From: Scandinavium manionii
GTDB lineage: Bacteria > Pseudomonadota > Gammaproteobacteria > Enterobacterales > Enterobacteriaceae
NCBI RefSeq assembly: GCF_024764775.1
Contig: NZ_JALIGC010000040.1
Span: 62,001 to 126,000, forward strand
Length of the DNA stretch: 64,000 bases
Reading direction: 5' to 3'
The notes under the pieces are model-generated. The model was not told the DNA's origin. It searched no databases and saw nothing but the letters and a program-made list of their open reading frames with translations. Shown piece after piece: positions 57,064 to 64,000 of this stretch (its first letter is position 1; each line of letters starts with the position of its first letter). Position numbers and translations under genes: made by a program.

Positions 57064-58356
57064 TCAGCCGATGAACTCAATACCGTTCATGTAAGGACGC
57101 AGTACTTCCGGTACTTCAATGCGACCGTCAGCCTGCTGATAGTTTTCCAGCACCGCAACCAGCGCACGACCAACAGCCAGACCGGAACCGTTCAGGGTGT
57201 GCACCAGACGGGTTTTCTTGTCTGATTTGTTACGGCAGCGAGCCTGTAAACGACGCGCCTGGAAATCCCACATGTTTGAACAAGAGGAGATTTCACGATA
57301 CGTATCCTGCGCAGGCAACCAGACTTCAAGGTCATAGGTTTTCGCCGAACCGAAACCGATATCGCCACTGCACAGCAGCACTTTACGGTACGGGAGACCC
57401 AACAGCTGCAACACTTTTTCAGCATGACCCGTCAGTTCTTCCAGTGCATCCATAGAATCTTCTGGGCGAACGATTTGCACCATTTCGACTTTATCAAACT
57501 GGTGCTGGCGGATCAGACCACGTGTATCACGACCATAAGAACCCGCTTCAGAACGGAAGCATGGGGTATGAGCGGTCATTTTCAGTGGCAGAGCATCTTC
57601 ATCGATGATCTCGTCACGCACCAGGTTGGTCAGTGGCACTTCGGCAGTTGGGATCAACGCGTAGTTGCTGCTGTCGGCTTCTTCATCCAGCGGACGAGTG
57701 TGGAACAAATCACCGCCAAATTTCGGTAACTGACCCGTGCCGTACAATGTTTCATGGTTTACCAGGTACGGAACGTAGTTTTCGACATACCCATGCTGTT
57801 CGGTGTGCAGATCAAGCATGAACTGGCTCAGGGCGCGATGCATACGCGCGATTTGCCCTTGCATTACCACGAAGCGAGAACCCGTCAGTTTAACCGCGGA
57901 CGCAAAATCCAGGCCTTTCGCCATTTCACCTAACGTGACGTGATCGCGTACTTCGAATTCGAATTTACGCGGCTCACCCCAGCGGCTGATTTCAACGTTT
58001 TCGCTGTCGTCTTTACCCATCGGCACACAATCGTCCGGGATGTTAGGCAGCGTCAACGCGATGTCGCGGATCTCAAGGAGCAGAGCATCAAGCTCAGCTT
58101 TTGCGGCATCCAGTTCTTCACCCAGCTTGTTTACTTCCAGGCGTAACGGCTCGATATCTTCCCCGCGCGCTTTCGCCTGGCCAATGGATTTCGATCGCGA
58201 GTTACGCTCTGCCTGCAGATTTTCAGTGTTTACCTGCAGAACTTTACGACGCTCTTCAAGAGCGCGAAGTTTATCTACATCCAGCTTAAAGCCTCGGCGT
58301 GCCAGTTTTTCTGCGACTGCGTCTGGCTCGGTACGCAGCAGATTGGGATCGAGCAT
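57064..58356 (-). CDS. serS: Seryl-tRNA synthetase
   Basis: 430 residues, the E. coli length; class II synthetase that charges tRNA-Ser and tRNA-Sec. MLDPNLLRTEPDAVAEKLARRG start, a long N-terminal coiled-coil arm (about 30-100) that holds the tRNA, then class II motifs such as FRSEAGSYGRDTRGLIRQHQF region and the C-terminal GSGLAVGRALVAVLENYQ. Confidence 0.99.
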   Translation of the reverse strand: MLDPNLLRTEPDAVAEKLARRGFKLDVDKLRALEERRKVLQVNTENLQAERNSRSKSIGQAKARGEDIEPLRLEVNKLGEELDAAKAELDALLLEIRDIALTLPNIPDDCVPMGKDDSENVEISRWGEPRKFEFEVRDHVTLGEMAKGLDFASAVKLTGSRFVVMQGQIARMHRALSQFMLDLHTEQHGYVENYVPYLVNHETLYGTGQLPKFGGDLFHTRPLDEEADSSNYALIPTAEVPLTNLVRDEIIDEDALPLKMTAHTPCFRSEAGSYGRDTRGLIRQHQFDKVEMVQIVRPEDSMDALEELTGHAEKVLQLLGLPYRKVLLCSGDIGFGSAKTYDLEVWLPAQDTYREISSCSNMWDFQARRLQARCRNKSDKKTRLVHTLNGSGLAVGRALVAVLENYQQADGRIEVPEVLRPYMNGIEFIG

Positions 58357-58388
58357 GCTTATCCTGTGCTTATCGAATTAAAATGAGG

Positions 58389-58409
58389 AAAAGACCGCAG
58401 CCTGCGGCC
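58389..58409 (-). terminator. Terminator after rarA
   Basis: On the minus strand GGCCGCA-GGC-TGCGGTC is followed by TTTTCC. It lies between rarA and serS. Confidence 0.75.
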
Positions 58410-58447
58410 TTTAGAGGTTCAGCGATAACCTTACCGCAACGTCTTGT

Positions 58448-59791
58448 TTAGCGGTAGCGTTTTGTGGGGCTATTTTGATCCTGTTCGGTAAGCCAGGCGA
58501 GCTTTTCACCAATCTTACCTTCAAGACCACGTGAGGAAGGCGTGTAATAGCGCGTTTGCGACATTTCTTGCGGGAAATAGACTTCGCCAGCCGCATAGGC
58601 GTTGGGTTCGTCATGGGCGTAACGATACTCCTGACCGTAACCCATCTCTTTCATCAGTTTGGTCGGCGCATTGCGCAGATGCACAGGCACGTCGTAGTCA
58701 GGTCGGTCGCGGGCATCGGACATCGCCGCTTTAAAGGCGGTATAAACGGCATTGCTCTTCGGCGCACAGGCCAGATAGACAATCGCCTGCGCAATGGCCC
58801 GCTCCCCTTCGGCTGGTCCGACGCGGGTAAAACAATCCCAGGCTGAAATCGCCACCTGCATCGCACGCGGGTCAGCGTTACCGACATCTTCGGAGGCGAT
58901 CGCCAGACAACGACGGGCAACGTACAGCGGGTCGCCTCCGGCAGTGATAATCCGTGCGTACCAGTACAGTGCGGCATCCGGCGCGCTGCCGCGAACAGAT
59001 TTATGAAGCGCGGAGATTAAGTCGTAGAAACGGTCGCCTTTGTTATCAAAGCGCGCGCTGCGTTCCCCGGCTATCTCGGTTAACAACTCAGGCTTTAATA
59101 CACGTTTGCCTGAATCGTCCAGCTCCGCCATATCCGCCATCATCTCCAGGGTGTTTAACGCCCGGCGTGCATCGCCATTGACCAGTTCTGCGATCGCTTT
59201 ACGCGTTTCGTCAGGTAAGACGATGTCCTGCCCGCCGTAGCCGCGGGCACTGTCGGTCATCGCCTGAGTTAATACCTGTTCGATATCTTCGACGGTGAGC
59301 GATTTCAGGAGATAAACACGGGCGCGGGAAAGCAGTGCCGAGTTGAGTTCAAAAGAGGGGTTTTCGGTCGTCGCGCCAATGAAAAAGATGGTTCCGTCTT
59401 CAATATGCGGCAGAAACGCGTCTTGCTGGCTTTTATTGAAGCGATGGACTTCATCGACAAACAGGATGGTGCGTCGCCCGGCGTTGCGATTCTGCCGGGC
59501 GCGTTCGATAGCTTCTCGAATTTCCTTCACGCCAGACGTGACCGCAGAGATGCGTTCCACGTCGGCGTTGGCGTAGCGGGCAATCACTTCTGCCAGCGTC
59601 GTTTTTCCGGTCCCCGGCGGCCCCCACAGAATCATTGAATGCAGATGTCCTGCTTCAATGGCGCGTGGCAGCGGTTTGCCGGTAGCCAGCAGATGCTGCT
59701 GGCCAATGTACTGCGCTAAATTTTCTGGCCGCATACGTGCGGCCAGAGGTTGAAACGCATTATCGGAAAAATCGAGCGACAGATTGCTCAC
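58448..59791 (-). CDS. rarA: Replication-associated recombination protein A
   Basis: 447 residues, the E. coli length. AAA+ clamp-loader-like ATPase (MgsA/WRNIP1 family) acting at stalled forks. Walker A GPPGTGKTTL near 58-67, Walker B ILFVDEVHRFN, sensor 1 GATTENPSF, and C-terminal tetramerisation part ending TKRYR. Nine bases downstream of lolA, likely one transcript. Confidence 0.98.
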   Translation of the reverse strand: MSNLSLDFSDNAFQPLAARMRPENLAQYIGQQHLLATGKPLPRAIEAGHLHSMILWGPPGTGKTTLAEVIARYANADVERISAVTSGVKEIREAIERARQNRNAGRRTILFVDEVHRFNKSQQDAFLPHIEDGTIFFIGATTENPSFELNSALLSRARVYLLKSLTVEDIEQVLTQAMTDSARGYGGQDIVLPDETRKAIAELVNGDARRALNTLEMMADMAELDDSGKRVLKPELLTEIAGERSARFDNKGDRFYDLISALHKSVRGSAPDAALYWYARIITAGGDPLYVARRCLAIASEDVGNADPRAMQVAISAWDCFTRVGPAEGERAIAQAIVYLACAPKSNAVYTAFKAAMSDARDRPDYDVPVHLRNAPTKLMKEMGYGQEYRYAHDEPNAYAAGEVYFPQEMSQTRYYTPSSRGLEGKIGEKLAWLTEQDQNSPTKRYR

Positions 59792-59800
59792 GCGCGCCTC

Positions 59801-60412
59801 TTATTTACGCTGATCGTCCACCGTTACTCCTTTTGGCGGAGTAAAGGTAAATTTGGATGCGTCCACCGCGCCGTTTTGCTGGGACTTCAGCTGGTAGCTG
59901 CTACGCTGATCGTCCTGCTCAATGGCGCTGAAGTGATGAATGGTGCCATCGCGGCTCACGTTGATGGTGAACTCTTTCAGATTACCGTTGCTGCCTTTCG
60001 GGGTCAGCACAAAATCGTCACCGCTCTGCTTGATATTGTACTGCTTCCAGTCGCTGGACTGGTTACGCGCAATCAGCATAAACGGCGTGTTGCTGGTCGC
60101 GTCTTTCAGCCAGGTCGCGGTTGCCTGTTCAACAAACGGGTTATAGAACCACAGCGATTTACCATCAGAAACCAGAATACTTTCATCCGGTTGCGTCATA
60201 TGCCAGTTAAAGAGATTTGGACGCTTGACGGATAAATCGCCCTGTCCGTCCTGAACTGCATTACCGCTGCCATCAGTCACTTTCTGGGTGAAGCTGGCGT
60301 TGAAACTGCTGACTTTATCCAGACGGCTTTTCAGGTCGCTCGCGGCATCGGCCCAGACGCTGCTGGCAACAAAACTGGTCAGTAAGGCACAGGTGATGGC
60401 AAATTTTTTCAT
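59801..60412 (-). CDS. lolA: Outer-membrane lipoprotein carrier protein LolA
   Basis: 203 residues, the E. coli length. Periplasmic chaperone that carries lipoproteins from LolCDE to LolB. Signal peptide MKKFAITCALLTSFVASSVW ends at A-DAASDLK. ATG 60412 is the E. coli start; ATG 60418 two codons upstream is an alternative. Two strong hairpins lie in its leader. Confidence 0.98.
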   Translation of the reverse strand: MKKFAITCALLTSFVASSVWADAASDLKSRLDKVSSFNASFTQKVTDGSGNAVQDGQGDLSVKRPNLFNWHMTQPDESILVSDGKSLWFYNPFVEQATATWLKDATSNTPFMLIARNQSSDWKQYNIKQSGDDFVLTPKGSNGNLKEFTINVSRDGTIHHFSAIEQDDQRSSYQLKSQQNGAVDASKFTFTPPKGVTVDDQRK

Positions 60413-60432
60413 CTTCATTCCTTAAATGCGTC

Positions 60433-60488
60433 ACTCCCGACGCGGGAGTCTCTTTGTTCCCACTGTAAGCAGTGCACTTACAGTGGGA
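60433..60488 (-). other. Two hairpins in the ftsK-lolA gap
   Basis: A perfect 12-bp stem TCCCACTGTAAG/CTTACAGTGGGA (60458-60488) and a seven-bp stem ACTCCCG/CGGGAGT (60433-60449). Neither is followed by a T run on the minus strand. The nearer one ends about 20 bases before the lolA start, close to its ribosome site. Confidence 0.6.
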
Positions 60489-60541
60489 CAGGAGAAAATA
60501 CTGATTTTTTGGCTATTTACGCAACTTTTCAAACGCTGCGT

Positions 60542-63500
60542 TTAATCAAACGGCGGCGGGGCCAGGACTTCACGGTTGCCGTTATGGCCAGCTTCGCTCA
60601 CGATCCCCTGCGCTTCCATCTGCTCGATGATACGCGCTGCGCGGTTATAACCAATGCGGAACTGACGCTGTACGCCAGAGATAGAGGCTTTGCGTTTTTC
60701 GGTCACAAACTTCACCGCCTGATCGAACAACTGGTCGAGCTCTTCACCGTTGTCCAGACCGGCTGCAGCGCCCTCACTTTCGCTGTCGGAAGTAATACCG
60801 TCCACATACTGCGGACGACCTCGCGCTTTCCAGTCCTGCACCACCGCGTGGACTTCCTGGTCACGGACGAATGCGCCGTGAACACGCGTCGGTGCCGAGC
60901 TGGAATTCGGTCCGGAGTAGAGCATGTCACCCATACCGAGCAGTGATTCCGCACCGCCCTGATCGAGAATGGTACGGGAGTCAATTTTGCTCGACACTGT
61001 AAAGGCGATACGGGTCGGGATGTTCGCTTTGATAAGACCGGTAATCACGTCAACCGACGGACGCTGAGTCGCCAGCACCAGGTGAATACCGGCGGCACGG
61101 GCTTTCTGCGCCAGGCGGGCGATTAACTCTTCCACCTTTTTACCCACCGTCATCATCAGGTCAGCGAACTCATCCACCAGCACCACGATGTACGGCAGTT
61201 TTTCCAGCGTTGGATGCACCGCATCCATGCTGTCGCCCGGTTTCCAGTACGGATCCGGGATCGGACGGCCCATCTGCGCAGCCTGAGCAATCTTCTCGTT
61301 ATAACCCGCAAGATTACGCACACCGAGCGCTGACATCAGCTTGTAACGACGTTCCATTTCATTGACGCTCCAGCGCAGAGCGTTGGCAGCATCCTTCATA
61401 TCCGTCACAACTTCCGTCAGCAGATGCGGAATACCTTCATACACCGAGAGCTCCAGCATTTTCGGGTCGATCATGATGAAGCGCACGTCTTCCGGCGTTG
61501 CCTTGTAGAGCATGCTGAGGATCATGGCGTTCACACCGACAGACTTACCGGAACCGGTCGTACCGGCCACCAACAAGTGAGGCATTTTCGCCAGGTCAGC
61601 AATCACCGGCTCACCGGCAATGTCTTTCCCAAGTACGATAGTCAGCGGCGATGGGCTATCACGGAATTTCGCGCAGTCCAGCACTTCACGCAGGTAAACG
61701 GTTTGACGTTTTTTGTTTGGCAGTTCCAGACCCACATACGGTTTGCCTGGAATAACCTCAACCACACGTACTGCAACGGTCGACAACGAACGCGCCAGGT
61801 CACGAGAGAGGTTCGAAATACGTGCGGCTTTTACGCCCGGCGCCAGATTCAACTCGAAACGAGTAATGACCGGACCCGGTGAATAGTTCACGACGTCAGC
61901 CTTGATGCGGAAATCGGCCAGACGTGTTTCTACAAGGCGCGCAGTTTGCTCCAGTGCGAAGGTATCAACCGGTTCGATTTCACTCGGCGGCTGAGTCAAT
62001 AGATCCAGCGACGGTAATGGCGTAGTCGGCTTTTGCAACGGACGATCGTCACCGTTACGCATCAGCAGCGGGTGAATCAGGCTTTCCTGCGGCTGAGGCA
62101 CCGGCTGTTGCTGAGGCTGCTGGTAGGCGGGTTGCGCCTGAGGAGCCTGCGGCGGTTGTTGATATGACTGAGCCTGCTGCGGTTGTTGATATGCCTGAGC
62201 CTGCGGTGCCATTTGTTGAGGTTGCTGATAAGCCTGTTGTGGCTGTTCCGGCGCGGCACTCGGCGTAAACAATGGCGCTTTCGGCGTATCATCGACCAGC
62301 GTTTTCATCGGTGAGAATTCATAGTCCGTAGGTGAGAACGGATTCGCACCCTGCGGCTGTTCGCTGGAATAACGTTGCTGCTGTGTGGCGGCAAACTGGC
62401 GTGCCAGTTCGGCTTCTGCGGCAGCGTCTTCATCTTCCTGCGTCTCATCGTAGCTGTTGTCTTCGTATTCCTCGCCATAACGCTGCTGCTGGGTGGCAGC
62501 AAACTGGCGAGCCAGCTCGTCCTGATGCAGCTCATCGGCGTCTTCATCGCCCATCAGCTCGTCAGACAGTTCTTCAGCCGGGCGCTGTGACGGTATTTTG
62601 ATACCAAAAGAGGCCGAGGCAAGTTCACGACGCGTTGGTACACGCACAGGATTTGGACGTGGAAGCTGCGGACCAATGCCTGCTTTAACCTGCGGACGCG
62701 GCGCATCTGCCGGGCTGAACAACTGAGCAGCCGACGCGGCTGTCGCTGCAGCGGCAGCAGCACCGGTTGCCTGATGAACGCTTGCCGCTACGGAAGCAGC
62801 AGCTGGGGCAACCGCGGCCAGTGGATCGACAATCGATGCAGACGGCGCTGGCATGGTTGGCATTGGCGTCGTTGGTTTCACGGTCGCCGGTTCCGGCGTT
62901 GGCTGATACCACGCGGCAAGTTGTTCACGTTCACGCGCACGCTTCTCTTCCACTTCTTCAAAATAGTAGAGTGGTGGGCGCTGCGGTTTAATGTCTTCTT
63001 CCGGTTCCGGCGCCACTTCTGGCAGCTGCGGAGTGTGCTCTACAGGCGGAATATATTCAGGCTGGGCGCGATACTCGGTTTCAGGTTGCTGCCACGGCTG
63101 CTCAGGCTGCGCGTACTGCTGCACTGGCTCCGGATCCTGCCACAATTCTTCGATAGAAGGCTGATGACGGAAGGCTTCTGGTTGAACATATTCTGGTTTC
63201 GCGACAGGTGCCTGCGGCGGCCAATTGTCCGGAGACGGAGCAATAACCGGATCTGGCGTTTGCGGGGCTGGAACGGCCTGCCATTCCACACTCGGCGCGG
63301 CCATTTCCCCGCCGGGAACGGAAGGTGCAGCCATCGCGGCTGATGCCGGTTCTGCCCAAGCCTGAGTGGTCGCCATTGCAGCAGCTGCTGCGGCAACCGG
63401 TTCGGCGATGGAGTGACCGTTCATCAGCGGATCGTTTTCATCCCAGGCTGCCGGGCGGGTCGCGCTGTTGCCGGAGAAAAGAACATCATCGACATCAGGC

Positions 63501-64000
63501 TGGCGCGTTGCGCTATTGCCTGAGAACAATACATCATCGGCATCTGCGGCTTGACCACGGGCGCTGTATTGAACTTCGGTTTCGTCTTCATCCATTCGGC
63601 GACCGGAGAACAACGCAGCGTCCGTTTTGCGACCCATCGGGTTGCTAAACTTATCGGCAATGCGCTGGCGACGCGCCAGTGCACCGCGCAGAATACGGGC
63701 GCGGCGCCCTTCTCTCTTCGGTGCGACGTCATGATCGTCTTCGTCATCTTCGTATTCTTCGTCGTCAATCCACGAATCGTCGCGACGGGTACGGTTGCTG
63801 GCGAAGGTCAGAATATTGAGGATCCAGTTACCGATTTTCTCGGCAATGCTAACCCAGGACCAGCCGGTGAACAGCGTCAGTCCTGCAGCCCAAATGCAAA
63901 GCAAGGCCAGCGTACCGCCGCTGCTGTGCAGCATGGGTTGCAATGCGGTGCTGAGCAGGCTGCCGATAACCCCGCCCGAGGCAAAGTACCAGATGTCATC
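60542..64000 (-). CDS. ftsK: DNA translocase FtsK (5' end outside window)
   Basis: 1152 residues visible; the frame is open to the right edge, so the N-terminal membrane segments are partly missing (DDIWYFASGGVIGSLL onward is present). The long proline/glutamine-rich linker is followed by the motor domain with Walker A GTTGSGKSVG and the Walker B region VVLVDEFADLMM, then the gamma winged helix that reads KOPS (RQFRIGYNRAARIIEQME). FtsK links division to chromosome dimer resolution at dif. The linker has duplicated blocks (DDVLFSGNSATR twice; ELARQFAATQQQRY twice). Confidence 0.98.
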   Translation of the reverse strand, partial: DDIWYFASGGVIGSLLSTALQPMLHSSGGTLALLCIWAAGLTLFTGWSWVSIAEKIGNWILNILTFASNRTRRDDSWIDDEEYEDDEDDHDVAPKREGRRARILRGALARRQRIADKFSNPMGRKTDAALFSGRRMDEDETEVQYSARGQAADADDVLFSGNSATRQPDVDDVLFSGNSATRPAAWDENDPLMNGHSIAEPVAAAAAAMATTQAWAEPASAAMAAPSVPGGEMAAPSVEWQAVPAPQTPDPVIAPSPDNWPPQAPVAKPEYVQPEAFRHQPSIEELWQDPEPVQQYAQPEQPWQQPETEYRAQPEYIPPVEHTPQLPEVAPEPEEDIKPQRPPLYYFEEVEEKRAREREQLAAWYQPTPEPATVKPTTPMPTMPAPSASIVDPLAAVAPAAASVAASVHQATGAAAAAATAASAAQLFSPADAPRPQVKAGIGPQLPRPNPVRVPTRRELASASFGIKIPSQRPAEELSDELMGDEDADELHQDELARQFAATQQQRYGEEYEDNSYDETQEDEDAAAEAELARQFAATQQQRYSSEQPQGANPFSPTDYEFSPMKTLVDDTPKAPLFTPSAAPEQPQQAYQQPQQMAPQAQAYQQPQQAQSYQQPPQAPQAQPAYQQPQQQPVPQPQESLIHPLLMRNGDDRPLQKPTTPLPSLDLLTQPPSEIEPVDTFALEQTARLVETRLADFRIKADVVNYSPGPVITRFELNLAPGVKAARISNLSRDLARSLSTVAVRVVEVIPGKPYVGLELPNKKRQTVYLREVLDCAKFRDSPSPLTIVLGKDIAGEPVIADLAKMPHLLVAGTTGSGKSVGVNAMILSMLYKATPEDVRFIMIDPKMLELSVYEGIPHLLTEVVTDMKDAANALRWSVNEMERRYKLMSALGVRNLAGYNEKIAQAAQMGRPIPDPYWKPGDSMDAVHPTLEKLPYIVVLVDEFADLMMTVGKKVEELIARLAQKARAAGIHLVLATQRPSVDVITGLIKANIPTRIAFTVSSKIDSRTILDQGGAESLLGMGDMLYSGPNSSSAPTRVHGAFVRDQEVHAVVQDWKARGRPQYVDGITSDSESEGAAAGLDNGEELDQLFDQAVKFVTEKRKASISGVQRQFRIGYNRAARIIEQMEAQGIVSEAGHNGNREVLAPPPFD

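Noticed and set aside
62077..62550. Repetitive Gln/Pro-coding DNA that could be mistaken for a repeat array
   Set aside because: It is the FtsK linker; units are irregular and coding. No CRISPR-like repeat-spacer pattern exists in the window.

Overview
The window is a chromosomal segment of a member of the Enterobacteriaceae. The core genes (comEC, ihfB, rpsA, cmk, ycaL, aroA, serC, ycaP, ycaO, focA, pflB, pflA, ycaD, dmsCBA, serS, rarA, lolA, ftsK) are close to their E. coli counterparts and lie in E. coli-like order, read from the opposite strand. Several genes E. coli has between pflA and dmsABC are absent, and a fimbrial operon sits between ycaP and ycaO. I infer an Enterobacter/Lelliottia/Leclercia/Citrobacter-type organism; the genus cannot be fixed from the sequence alone.

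Layout. 1-9625: core block on the minus strand (comEC cut by the left edge, ihfB, rpsA, cmk, ycaL, aroA-serC, ycaP). 9769-16780: a seven-gene chaperone-usher fimbrial operon on the minus strand (major pilin, chaperone, usher, three minor subunits, tip adhesin) with a stem-loop directly after the major pilin gene. 17292-22647: ycaO, then focA-pflB behind a conserved anaerobic promoter with an FNR box. 22858-49794: a P2-like prophage of about 26.9 kb. 49723-64000: pflA, a LysR regulator, ycaD, dmsCBA, serS, rarA, lolA and ftsK (cut by the right edge).

The prophage is bounded by an 11-bp direct repeat, CAGTAATTGGT. It sits inside the first codons of pflA. The displaced native pflA start (codons M-S-V-I-G, then phage DNA and a stop) is left at the pflB side. 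The integrase-side end of the phage supplies a new start and about 20 new codons that fuse in frame to the rest of pflA. The phage keeps the P2 order: ogr, D, U, T', FI', G, H, I, J, W, V, cargo, S, R, lysC, lysB, endolysin, holin, X, L, M, N', P', Q, cargo, cos, cargo, A, early genes, B, cox / C, int. Two internal deletions (FI to T, and N to P) destroy the sheath, tube, tape measure, capsid, scaffold and terminase genes, so it cannot make particles by itself. Replication, immunity, integration, cos and lysis genes look intact.

Three cargo genes occupy positions where P2-like phages vary. A fimbrial adhesin lies between V and S with IS903-like end relics. A pentapeptide-repeat/glycosyltransferase fusion lies between Q and cos. 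A DUF262/DUF1524 (GmrSD/SspE-like) protein lies between cos and A, where P2 has tin and old. Together they suggest lysogenic conversion of the cell surface plus anti-phage defence carried on a defective prophage that also rewires the 5' end of pflA.
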